From a bacterium (lineage in GTDB: Bacteria; Electryoneota; Electryoneia; Electryoneales; Electryoneaceae), in assembly GCA_028278125.1 (NCBI GenBank), contig JANQEY010000032.1, positions 1-64,000 of the forward strand: a stretch of DNA of 64,000 nucleotides. Direction: 5' to 3'. The notes under the pieces were generated by a model. That model did no database searches and was not told the origin of the DNA. It saw only the letters and a program-made list of their open reading frames with translations. Within the stretch, counting starts at the first letter, position 1; each line of letters begins with the position of its first letter. The position numbers were made by a program, and so were the translations under genes. This document shows, one piece after another, positions 33,989 through 41,909 of the stretch.

Positions 33989-34903
33989 ATGAGTAAACGT
34001 AAATCAAATACTGTTTCGAAGCTTGAACTCGCGCTTGCCCGGGGATTTATGAAGATTTGCCAGCTTCTTCCCCACAGGAAAGCGCAGGCCATGGGGAGGT
34101 TTCTGGGTGGTGTTTTTCATGACCTGGTAGGCATCCGTAAACAGGTCGCCCGTGAACAACTGAAACAGGCTTTTCCTGACAAAGACGACAAATGGATTCT
34201 GAAGACAATCCGGAACGTTTACCGTAATATGGGAATAGTCGCCGTAGAAACCGCTCGTTTACCGGTAATGAAGGGTGATGAATTACGGAAGTGGGTTGTA
34301 TTTAACGGCAAAGAACACATACCGAGGCTGCTGGAACGGGGTAATGGTGTGCTGGTTGCTTCAGCTCATATTGGCGGATGGGAATACAACGGAGCCTGGA
34401 CAGCAAACGAGGGGTGGCCTGTAACTTATGTTGTCGCTGAACAGGCCAATGAATTGATTGAAGAACTTATAGACGACGCCCGTAAGTCGGTGGGCATCGA
34501 GATTATCAAGCGTAGTGATGCTGCACGCGGATTGATCAAGGCGTTAAAAAACAACCGTATCCTTGCAATGATGATTGATCAGGATGCCCGATCACATGGA
34601 GATTTTGTTCCATTTTTCGGACGATTGGCAAGCACGTTCCGTGGTGTTGCGTTAATGGCTCTCAAAATGAATTCAAACGTTGCAGTGATTACGGCTCAAC
34701 GAAAAGATGATGGCAAAATATACTGTGAACTGCGCCCTGTTGAATTTGAGCCCAGCGGTGAACGCGACAAGGATGTTTACGATTTAACTAAACGGCTGAC
34801 CGAAATGATCGAAGAGGATATTCGTAAAACACCGGATCAGTGGTTATGGTTACATAAAAGGTGGAAAACAAAACCACCTGCCGGTTTTGAACAAACACAT
34901 TGA
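33989..34903 (+). CDS. Lipid A biosynthesis-type lauroyl/myristoyl acyltransferase (LpxL/HtrB family)
   Basis: The 304-residue protein shows the LpxL family HX4E catalytic motif: His127-x4-Glu132 in SAHIGGWEYNG. It also has LAMMIDQDARSHGDFVPFFGRLAST, the conserved region around the second motif, and ends DQWLWLHKRWKTKP, the family's C-terminal signature. These enzymes add secondary acyl chains to lipid A at the cytoplasmic membrane. An outer membrane fits the T9SS and barrel proteins. A phosphatidylinositol-mannoside-type or other lipid target cannot be excluded. Confidence 0.88.
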   Translation: MSKRKSNTVSKLELALARGFMKICQLLPHRKAQAMGRFLGGVFHDLVGIRKQVAREQLKQAFPDKDDKWILKTIRNVYRNMGIVAVETARLPVMKGDELRKWVVFNGKEHIPRLLERGNGVLVASAHIGGWEYNGAWTANEGWPVTYVVAEQANELIEELIDDARKSVGIEIIKRSDAARGLIKALKNNRILAMMIDQDARSHGDFVPFFGRLASTFRGVALMALKMNSNVAVITAQRKDDGKIYCELRPVEFEPSGERDKDVYDLTKRLTEMIEEDIRKTPDQWLWLHKRWKTKPPAGFEQTH

Positions 34904-34932
34904 CATCAATATTGTAAAAACCAGGGATTTTT

Positions 34933-36321
34933 ATGGCTTCAGCAATTCCCATCCAGCATTCACAGGCATTCAGGCTCAGGCGTTTCCTGAACTGGTTTCC
35001 CATGGGGCTCACATACGCGTTTTTATACATGGGTCGTTATAACCTGACGGTATCCAAGAACGCTCTTGGTGATTTAATGACTAAGGAAGATTTCGGGATT
35101 ATTTTCGCCGCAGGAACAATAACCTACGCCTTCGCGTTCCTGATCAACGGTCCGCTGACAGACCGTATCGGCGGGAAAAAGGCAATCCTGATCGGCGCGT
35201 TGGGATCGGCGATTATGAACCTGGCAATGGGATTCACCGTTCATCATATCCTGACTGGTGCTTCGGATTGGAACCTGCGGGTCCTTTTCAGCATCCTCTA
35301 TGCAGCTAATATGTATTTCCAGAGTTTTGGTGCTGTTGCTATAGTCAAGGTTAATGCTTCATGGTTCCATGTCCGTGAAAGGGGAATATTTGGCGGAATA
35401 TTCGGCATCCTGATTTCTATGGGTATTTATTTCGCTTTTGACTGGGGAACGGCAATTGTTGAAGCAACCAGGGCGTCTGTTTCCAGCCATCTTAATATTG
35501 TCCAGGAGTTGCTGCGTAATGTCCTAGGTGTAGAGGGCGCAACCGTAGATGCCACCTGGTGGGTGTTCTTTATGCCGTCGATTCTCCTCGCCATAATGTT
35601 CGTAGTAGAAACATTCCTCCTGCGCGATAATCCTTCCGGCGCCGGGTTTGAAGATTTTGATACCGGGGATGCCTCCTCCGGCGAAGAAGACACCCCGTTT
35701 AACCTCAAAGACCTGCTTAAGCGAATTCTAACCAACAAGATTATTCTTACCATTGCCATGATTGAATTCTGTTCAGGTGTGATGCGCAACGGGATAATGC
35801 ACTGGTACCCGATTTATATCAAGGAGGAACTCCTCTACACTGCCGACCATTTTATGCGCTCCAACTGGGGACTCGTATTGATGCTGGCGGGTGTTTTTGG
35901 TGGAATGTTCGCCGGGTTTATTTCTGATAAAGTTTTCGGCTCCCGTCGTGGTCCGGTTGCAGCACTACTGTATGGTTTTATGTTGCTTGGTTCAATCGCG
36001 TTGGTCTTTACGCTGAATGCACCCTGGGCAGTACTTGGTTTCATTGTTGCATTCATGAGCCTGAGTGTGATCGGGGTACACGGAATGCTTTCAGGCACAG
36101 CGACAATGGATTTTGGCGGCAGGAAAGCTGCTGCTACGGCGGTGGGGTTGATAGACGGATTTGTGTACCTGGGAACAGGTTTGCAATCAATTTGCCTGGG
36201 ATTCCTGACTACAGCAAACTGGTCTTACTGGCCACCATTCCTTGTGCCTTTCGCAGCACTGGGACTAATCCTGGCTATAAGGATCTGGCGGGCATTCCCG
36301 CAGGCAAGAAGAAAAGGATAG
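34933..36321 (+). CDS. MFS transporter, organophosphate:phosphate antiporter (GlpT/UhpT)-like
   Basis: The 462-residue protein has about twelve membrane helices. The N-terminal region FLYMGRYNLTVSKNAL resembles the first helix of OPA-family proteins, which have YxxRxN there. NGPLTDRIGGKKAILIGALG is the loop 2-3 MFS motif. A cytoplasmic loop around residue 240 is acidic (DFDTGDASSGEEDT). The OPA family exchanges sugar phosphates or glycerol-3-phosphate for phosphate, but the substrate here is unknown. It is the last gene of the run beginning at 30924. Confidence 0.87.
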   Translation: MASAIPIQHSQAFRLRRFLNWFPMGLTYAFLYMGRYNLTVSKNALGDLMTKEDFGIIFAAGTITYAFAFLINGPLTDRIGGKKAILIGALGSAIMNLAMGFTVHHILTGASDWNLRVLFSILYAANMYFQSFGAVAIVKVNASWFHVRERGIFGGIFGILISMGIYFAFDWGTAIVEATRASVSSHLNIVQELLRNVLGVEGATVDATWWVFFMPSILLAIMFVVETFLLRDNPSGAGFEDFDTGDASSGEEDTPFNLKDLLKRILTNKIILTIAMIEFCSGVMRNGIMHWYPIYIKEELLYTADHFMRSNWGLVLMLAGVFGGMFAGFISDKVFGSRRGPVAALLYGFMLLGSIALVFTLNAPWAVLGFIVAFMSLSVIGVHGMLSGTATMDFGGRKAAATAVGLIDGFVYLGTGLQSICLGFLTTANWSYWPPFLVPFAALGLILAIRIWRAFPQARRKG

Positions 36322-36441
36322 CATTAAAATTCATATGGTGATAAGAAACACATATTTATTTAAACATTGTCGTTAAATTATTGTTTTACCTGTTAATGGG
36401 AGCGAATTTCTAAAAATCAGTCTATCAGAATCGGGGGAAGT

Positions 36442-37923
36442 ATGAGTTCTATAAAAAATAGAGTAGTTCTTTTTGCCCTGGTGATATTTCTAATGCCAAC
36501 ATGGTCAACGGCACAGGTATTAATTGTTCCGGATGACATACCATCTGAAGCCGGCATAGTCATTCCATATTACATGAACGACGATATGGAAGGTGTAGAA
36601 GTTGACCTTGGGGAAGCAGGAGAAGACCAGTTCTGGGATTTCACTGGATATGTTTCAGGTGAAATCCTGTTTGATTCGCTAGTTGTTCCCGCTGAAGCCC
36701 CGTTAGCCGACAGTTTCCCAGACGCGAACCGGGTAATCCTCACAAAAACAACTGTTTTCGGTGAGTTTGATGAGCCCTCCTACCAGTATGAAACGCTGAA
36801 TGATTCAGGCTGGTTTATGTCGGGTATTAATGTTTCCCTGGCTGAATTTGGGCTTGATGTGGATTTTCCGGTCATCTTTCGTGAACCACCGCAATTGCTG
36901 CCTATGCCAGCCGAATACGGTGAGGAGTGGGCTTTCCTGGATACGGTTAATTATATCTTCGCTGCTCCGGATTCGATACCCTTTGCCGATTCCATCAGGA
37001 TTGAACTGATTGCAGGTGGCAGCAGTTCGCTGGACGCTTGGGGAAGTTTAGCATACCCTGGAGGAGAAACGGACGTCTTGAGGCAACATATTCGCCTCGA
37101 AGGTTTTGCCAATGGATATTCCATCACTTGGCTGGGCGCCATCAGGCTTGAGCTACCACTTGGGGAATTATACCGGATTGACGCATTACATACATACAGA
37201 TGGATGGCACCAGGAATTGGCGAAATTGCGACTGTTGTTTCAATGCCGGCGGATACGTCTGCGGATTTCGAGCTGGCCTCCCTGGTCCGGGTTGGCTTTG
37301 TACTGCCCGAATTGGTTATAGAAGAAGATTCCCTTGATTTTGGAAATGTTGAGATTGGTCATATTGGTTATGCTGACCTGGTTGTAAACAACAACGGAGA
37401 GGGTGAAGGTCGTATCCTGGGCGTGGAGATCGATTCCCTTTACCTGGACGAGATAACGATTGCGGGTGGTGTACCAATTGATCTGCCTCCCGGTGAAACA
37501 ACAATCATCCCGATTTTCTGGACCCCCGTGGAAGATAGAGACCTTGAGACCGTCCTGCTGTTGTATCACAACGATCCTGACCTGGAGCATCCATATCCAA
37601 TCTATGTAACCGGGTCAGCATATGTTGACAACGTTGAAGGTGAAACTGGTTCTACGCCCGTTTCATACAGCCTTGAACAGAACAGACCGAATCCTTTTAA
37701 CCCGGTGACAACGATAAGCTTCAGCCTTATGGATGCTGGCTACGCTAAAATTAATGTTTACGACATTCTGGGGCGTCACGTAAGGAACCTTGCTGGTTCA
37801 TGGATGCCTGTTGGACAGCATGAAGTTGAGTTCAGGACAGAAAACCTGGCCAATGGCATATATTTCTACATCCTGGAGGTAAATGATTTTAAAGCTACAA
37901 AGAAGATGATTTTATTGAAATAA
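36442..37923 (+). CDS. Secreted protein with HYDIN/ASPM-like Ig domain and T9SS sorting domain
   Basis: The 493-residue protein has a signal peptide (ending STAQ near residue 25) and a long beta-rich region of unknown type (about 30-290). An Ig-like segment then starts LVIEEDSLDFGNVEIGH and contains FWTPVEDRDLETVLLLYHND, resembling ASPM/SPD-2/Hydin domains. It ends with a T9SS type A domain: NRPNPFNPVTT, VYDILGRHV, LANGIYFYI. It is predicted to be exported and anchored or released by the T9SS. No catalytic motif seen. Confidence 0.8.
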   Translation: MSSIKNRVVLFALVIFLMPTWSTAQVLIVPDDIPSEAGIVIPYYMNDDMEGVEVDLGEAGEDQFWDFTGYVSGEILFDSLVVPAEAPLADSFPDANRVILTKTTVFGEFDEPSYQYETLNDSGWFMSGINVSLAEFGLDVDFPVIFREPPQLLPMPAEYGEEWAFLDTVNYIFAAPDSIPFADSIRIELIAGGSSSLDAWGSLAYPGGETDVLRQHIRLEGFANGYSITWLGAIRLELPLGELYRIDALHTYRWMAPGIGEIATVVSMPADTSADFELASLVRVGFVLPELVIEEDSLDFGNVEIGHIGYADLVVNNNGEGEGRILGVEIDSLYLDEITIAGGVPIDLPPGETTIIPIFWTPVEDRDLETVLLLYHNDPDLEHPYPIYVTGSAYVDNVEGETGSTPVSYSLEQNRPNPFNPVTTISFSLMDAGYAKINVYDILGRHVRNLAGSWMPVGQHEVEFRTENLANGIYFYILEVNDFKATKKMILLK

Positions 37924-37987
37924 TTAGTCTAATTGAGCCGGGTTCAGAGAACCCTGTTTACATGTGGGAACCTGGCATATAATGTAA

Positions 37988-38012
37988 AAAGGGCTGGAAA
38001 ATCCAGCCCTTT
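37988..38012. terminator. Bidirectional terminator between convergent T9SS cargo and lipoprotein genes
   Basis: AAAGGGCTGGA (37988-37998) and TCCAGCCCTTT (38002-38012) form an 11-bp stem around a three-base loop, with A-rich sequence on the left and T-rich on the right. It serves both directions. A second hairpin, GGGTT/AACCC, sits at 37940-37954. Confidence 0.85.
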
Positions 38013-38037
38013 AGTTTTAAACCAGGAATAAAATTGA

Positions 38038-38607
38038 TCAACCAAATATTTGCCTGGTAAACTCGATCGAGTCACCACCCATATAAACTGTCCAGGTATT
38101 ATTGTCCTCGGACAAGGTGTAAGTACCTGATTCATCTGATGGTATGGGAATATCTACATAATCTCCAAGATCAGGATCATAATAACAAGCTGAAGTATAT
38201 TGAACTTCAAAAGATGACGATCCTGCAGACCAGTAAAAGCTATACTCATAATAATAGTCGCTTTCCTCGTCATACTCGCTCCACATTCCCGAAAGCGTAT
38301 ATGAATCAGAATCTACAATAGCTGACTCAAAAATATTCAGGGATACCCATACCTGCAAGAAGTCATTAGCCCACATACCCTGCAGTAGAAGTTCATACTC
38401 ATTAGGGGTAGATCCACCACCCCCTCCACCGCCACCACCTCCGTGGTGAGGATCATCGGCTGTAAAGCCGACAAGGTTGCCGTAGCCTGTGCTTGTTAAT
38501 CCCCCGGTATTGCCGGCAATACCCAGCCCGCTGGGCTGTACACCACACCCGGAAACCAGGGCAAGGCTAAGCAGGACAACAACTAATGGTAGCCATTTTT
38601 TATACAT
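38038..38607 (-). CDS. Glycine-rich lipoprotein (paralogue of the small upstream lipoprotein)
   Basis: The start at 38607 is chosen because GGGAGG (38612-38617 on this strand) lies just upstream and the product begins MYKKWLPLVVVLLSLALVSGC, a lipoprotein signal lipidated near Cys21. The 189-residue protein continues with GVQPSGLGIAGNTGGLTSTG, then a run of about ten Gly and a Tyr/Asp/Ser-rich domain of about 120 residues (e.g. YTLSGMWSEYDEESDYYYEY). The N-terminal ~35 residues match the 58-residue lipoprotein encoded just upstream, so the pair is a duplication. Function unknown. Confidence 0.75.
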   Translation of the reverse strand: MYKKWLPLVVVLLSLALVSGCGVQPSGLGIAGNTGGLTSTGYGNLVGFTADDPHHGGGGGGGGGGSTPNEYELLLQGMWANDFLQVWVSLNIFESAIVDSDSYTLSGMWSEYDEESDYYYEYSFYWSAGSSSFEVQYTSACYYDPDLGDYVDIPIPSDESGTYTLSEDNNTWTVYMGGDSIEFTRQIFG

Positions 38608-38627
38608 AAATACCTCCCGGTGAATTG

Positions 38628-38804
38628 TCATTCAGGATGATGCCCATGGTTGTCTCCTGTCGGACCGACAATATCACCATATCCATTGCCGTCCTGACCG
38701 CCTGTATTACCGGCAACTCCATCACCACTTGGCTGGGCGCCACACCCGATAATAAATCCGGCAAGGAAGAGACCAACTGCAATTATTGATAATATTTTAC
38801 GCAT
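38628..38804 (-). CDS. 58-residue lipoprotein, too short for standard ORF listing
   Basis: ATG 38802-38804 is preceded by AGGAG on this strand and opens a 58-codon frame ending at TGA 38628-38630. The product MRKILSIIAVGLFLAGFIIGC is a complete lipoprotein signal with lipidated Cys near residue 21. It is followed by GAQPSGDGVAGNTGGQDGNG and a His-rich end, DNHGHHPE. The mature start is nearly the same as that of the larger lipoprotein downstream, with a 20-bp gap. No function is known. The strong ribosome site and the paralogy support it as a real gene. Confidence 0.75.
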   Translation of the reverse strand: MRKILSIIAVGLFLAGFIIGCGAQPSGDGVAGNTGGQDGNGYGDIVGPTGDNHGHHPE

Positions 38805-38817
38805 AATTTTCTCCTGA

Positions 38818-39972
38818 TTAGTGCTTGCCGAAGGTATACTTTACTGAGACCTTGGTCAGCAGTTGGTTGTTGACATCGGATAATATATTTTGGCCGTTAT
38901 AGAGGTAATGATCGTTAAAGAGACCGTCAATATCAAAATGTCCGATATGGAATCCCACACCTAAACCGATTCCAAAGTCAGAGTTTGTCATTGATTGTTC
39001 AATATTTGTTGTGCTGCCGGTTTCTGATTTTACGCTGGTTTTAGTGAAGACCTGCCCGGCGCCTACACGTGCCGTAAACCACTTGGTTATCTTTGATTCT
39101 ACACCGATATAGAATGCGGGAAGTACTGTTGATTTTTCTATCGTTTCAGTAACATCTCCGCCACCACCCGGATCAGCTTCCATTTTCATCGAACTGATGC
39201 CGATTGGTTCGACAGCCAGAACGAGGAGATTGCGATCATCAACCCAGTGGTTCAGACCAAGTCCAAGCCCCAAACCCATCATGCTGTAATCTGTTTTCAC
39301 TTCATCCTGTTCAACTGAACTGGAACCCATGCCGAAAGTAACGACAGGAACAACCCTGGTGTCGCCGGTACCACGCCATCCGCGAGCGGCGAGATTGATG
39401 CCAAATCCACCTTCTGTACGTTCGGGTGTTTCACCGGCAAATTCCTGTTTTCCACTGGGAAGAAACACTCTGGCTCCCAAATCGACAGGCATACCGCCCA
39501 TGTCCATGCTGATACCGGCAAGGACTTCCATCAATGTCTTGCCTTCGGTTTCGACCCCACCGTCCGGTGCCTGGTCGTCAGCGTAGGAGTCACCTGAAAA
39601 CGCAATCCCCAGCCCCCAGTTGTCTTTACCCATCATAAGCATGTGTTTCTTGTCCAGAAGGGTGTTGTTCATCATATTGTCCTGCAGGTAATTATCAGCA
39701 GGCAAGTTCAGGTATAATCCCAGGTCAACGTCATAATCTTCCAGGTAGTAGTTTACACCAATTGAACGATCTGAATTGTCATTTGGGGTTGTGGACATTT
39801 CGCCAACCAGTTCGCTGCGCCATTTCCCTATCAAAGACGGAAATACCAGTACATTTGAGTCATCTTCGATATAAAGTCCAACTCCTCCCATACCCAGCAC
39901 ACGACTTTCGGTTGCTAATGCAGGGCTTGCGAATAATGCTGCCAGTAAAACTACGATCAATGTTTTCTTCAC
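38818..39972 (-). CDS. Outer-membrane beta-barrel protein, OmpA/porin-like
   Basis: GTG 39972 is chosen: AAGGAGG lies 6 bp upstream and the product begins MKKTLIVVLLAALFASPALA, a clean signal peptide; the longer frame adds 12 residues without a ribosome site. The 384-residue protein begins ATESRVLGMGGVGLYIEDDSN and continues in beta-strands (GVNYYLEDYDVDLGLYLNLP; WFTARVGAGQVF; VSVKYTFGKH at the end). It resembles PorV-like or generic FadL-like barrels but no specific family is certain. It is followed by the small lipoprotein genes with 13-bp and 20-bp gaps, in the order small-upstream first. Confidence 0.7.
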   Translation of the reverse strand: MKKTLIVVLLAALFASPALATESRVLGMGGVGLYIEDDSNVLVFPSLIGKWRSELVGEMSTTPNDNSDRSIGVNYYLEDYDVDLGLYLNLPADNYLQDNMMNNTLLDKKHMLMMGKDNWGLGIAFSGDSYADDQAPDGGVETEGKTLMEVLAGISMDMGGMPVDLGARVFLPSGKQEFAGETPERTEGGFGINLAARGWRGTGDTRVVPVVTFGMGSSSVEQDEVKTDYSMMGLGLGLGLNHWVDDRNLLVLAVEPIGISSMKMEADPGGGGDVTETIEKSTVLPAFYIGVESKITKWFTARVGAGQVFTKTSVKSETGSTTNIEQSMTNSDFGIGLGVGFHIGHFDIDGLFNDHYLYNGQNILSDVNNQLLTKVSVKYTFGKH

Positions 39973-40008
39973 AATCTTCCTCCTTGATGAGTGTAAATAG
40001 GACTTCAC

Positions 40009-40395
40009 TCCAATCAGTAGATGTTACTCCTACAAGTAACAACATCAGCAATACGATTTACTTTTTGCTTTGATATTCAATCCCGTCGTATATCATTTCT
40101 CCACGATCGAGGTCGAATCTGACTAAAGTTCTTTTAATAGATTTGAATGATTTTCCCCGGTTCGGATAGTTTATTGGTTCTTGCTTAAAAGAATCAAGTG
40201 GTGCGAGGGACTATTAGAAAAATATCGGTGTTCTTTTTCAGCATCATTTTAGTCCATTTTCCTGCGTTTTGAACCTATAATTATTGTACTGACTTTGACC
40301 AAAAGCTTTGATTGTAGAGATTTTATGATTACATTGCGATATTGTTCTTTCCGAGCAAATGGTGGGAAAAAGTTCAATCAACAGCCGAGGGAGCC
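40009..40395. other. Intergenic region between divergent barrel and T9SS cargo genes
   Basis: This 387-bp stretch shows no supportable gene. It holds a 7-bp inverted repeat, TGTTACT (40022-40028) and AGTAACA (40035-40041), in the leader of the minus-strand barrel gene. The rest is AT-rich and should contain two divergent promoters that I could not place. Confidence 0.55.
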
Positions 40396-41808
40396 GTGAG
40401 ATTTGTCCAGCTTGTGTTAGTTTTCCTACTCCTCTTTTCCGGTAGCCTTTTAGCGCAGCCAGAGATTGAGTGGTCCAATCCGGTTGGAAGTGATAATCCT
40501 GATTACTGTTTCTCCATACAACCGACAAATGACTGGGGATATATTCTCGCTGGAAAAACAGTATCCAGCGACCAGGATTTCCTTCTGATAAAATGTAACT
40601 CCAGTGGAATTCCCCAGTGGACTCAGACTTATGGGGGAGAAGGAAACGAGTGGTGTTATTCTGTTACCCAGACAGATGATGGTGGATACCTCCTGGGTGG
40701 ATATGTTCAGCATTTGGGAACCGGAGAGCATGATATCTGGATTATCAAAACGGATGATTCCGGTGAAGTAGAATGGGACCGCACTTACGGCGGTAACTCT
40801 CACGATGTCTGTTACGCTGTAATGCAAACCAGTGACGGTGGCTACCTGATTGGCGGCCAGACCGATTCTTTTGCTGATTACGACCAGTTTTACGCGATTA
40901 AAACCGATTCTGAGGGTGATACTCTCTGGACGAGAGTGTCCAATGTTGGTGATTGGTGCCGGTCTGTTCATCAAACCAGCGATGGCGGTTATGTCCTGGG
41001 TGGTGGTGGATGGCAGGGAATGTGTGTCGTCCGTCTAAGTCCAATGGGTAATGTTATCTGGGATCAGTTCTGGCGAGATGGCAGCTACAATGACGATGGT
41101 TACTCGGTAAACGAAGACTTGAATGGTGATATCATCGTTGCCGGTAAAAAGGGTAACCTGAACCCAAACCTGTATATGACCAAAACATCTGCCGAAGGTG
41201 ATACTCTCTGGTCACGTATTTACGGCGAAAACGCAGTGGATCATTGCTACTCCATGGTAGTTACAGGTGGCGGTAACTATATACTCGCGGGATACACTAC
41301 CTCATACGGGCAGCCTGATGGCGCAATGCTGCTGATGAAGACCGATACCGACGGCGATGAAATATGGGTTGAAGCATACCCGGGTGAATCCACCATAGAG
41401 TGCAGAACAGTTCACCAGACATGGGAAGGCGGATTTATCCTGGGAGGGACACTATACAGCCTGGCAGGTGATGATTTTTACCTGATGAAGGTCGGTCTGG
41501 ACGGAACCGGTGTAGAGGACCGGCAGGTATCCGTTTTACCTTCCGGCTTCGAACTTAGCCAACCGTATCCGAATCCATTCAATCCGAGCACAACATTGTA
41601 TTTGGATTTGGTAAAAACGCATCCTATTGCTGTAAATGTTTATGATATACTTGGTAAAAAGGTGGATGTTCTTGTGTCCGGAGTAGTGGACGCAGGACAT
41701 CATAAGCTTGTTTTCGAAGGCAGCGAATTACCGGCGGGTACTTACCTTGTTCGCGCGGAGGGGCGTGAGTTTGGTTCACAATCGCGTAAGGTAATTCTGC
41801 TAAAATAG
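40396..41808 (+). CDS. Secreted repeat protein (delta-60-like) with T9SS sorting domain
   Basis: The start GTG 40396, preceded by GAGGGA, gives a good signal peptide, MRFVQLVLVFLLLFSGSLLA; the upstream codons of the open frame are probably not translated. The ~470-residue product is built of about seven ~50-residue repeats with the pattern QT.DGGYLLGG.....D.WIIKTD..G...W, i.e. delta-60/propeller-type beta repeats. The end is a T9SS domain: QPYPNPFNPSTT, VYDILGKKV, LPAGTYLVR. It is predicted to be a surface or secreted beta-propeller. Function unknown. Confidence 0.82.
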   Translation: MRFVQLVLVFLLLFSGSLLAQPEIEWSNPVGSDNPDYCFSIQPTNDWGYILAGKTVSSDQDFLLIKCNSSGIPQWTQTYGGEGNEWCYSVTQTDDGGYLLGGYVQHLGTGEHDIWIIKTDDSGEVEWDRTYGGNSHDVCYAVMQTSDGGYLIGGQTDSFADYDQFYAIKTDSEGDTLWTRVSNVGDWCRSVHQTSDGGYVLGGGGWQGMCVVRLSPMGNVIWDQFWRDGSYNDDGYSVNEDLNGDIIVAGKKGNLNPNLYMTKTSAEGDTLWSRIYGENAVDHCYSMVVTGGGNYILAGYTTSYGQPDGAMLLMKTDTDGDEIWVEAYPGESTIECRTVHQTWEGGFILGGTLYSLAGDDFYLMKVGLDGTGVEDRQVSVLPSGFELSQPYPNPFNPSTTLYLDLVKTHPIAVNVYDILGKKVDVLVSGVVDAGHHKLVFEGSELPAGTYLVRAEGREFGSQSRKVILLK

Positions 41809-41909
41809 GCTTTTTATTTAAAGTCTATTCCTTCCTGATGTAATTTACAATCCCGTCATGTTACGTTACATGCGGGATGACTTTTCGTGGTGTCGTGGTG
41901 GAGGCAAAC

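Noticed and set aside
38600..38782. 60-codon minus-strand ORF overlapping the small lipoprotein gene
   Set aside because: It is an out-of-frame shadow; the true frame (38628-38804) has a ribosome site and a lipoprotein signal.
40560..41480. Regularly spaced repeated DNA that might look like a CRISPR or satellite array
   Set aside because: The repeats are degenerate, about 150 bp apart, and in frame; they encode the delta-60-like protein repeats.
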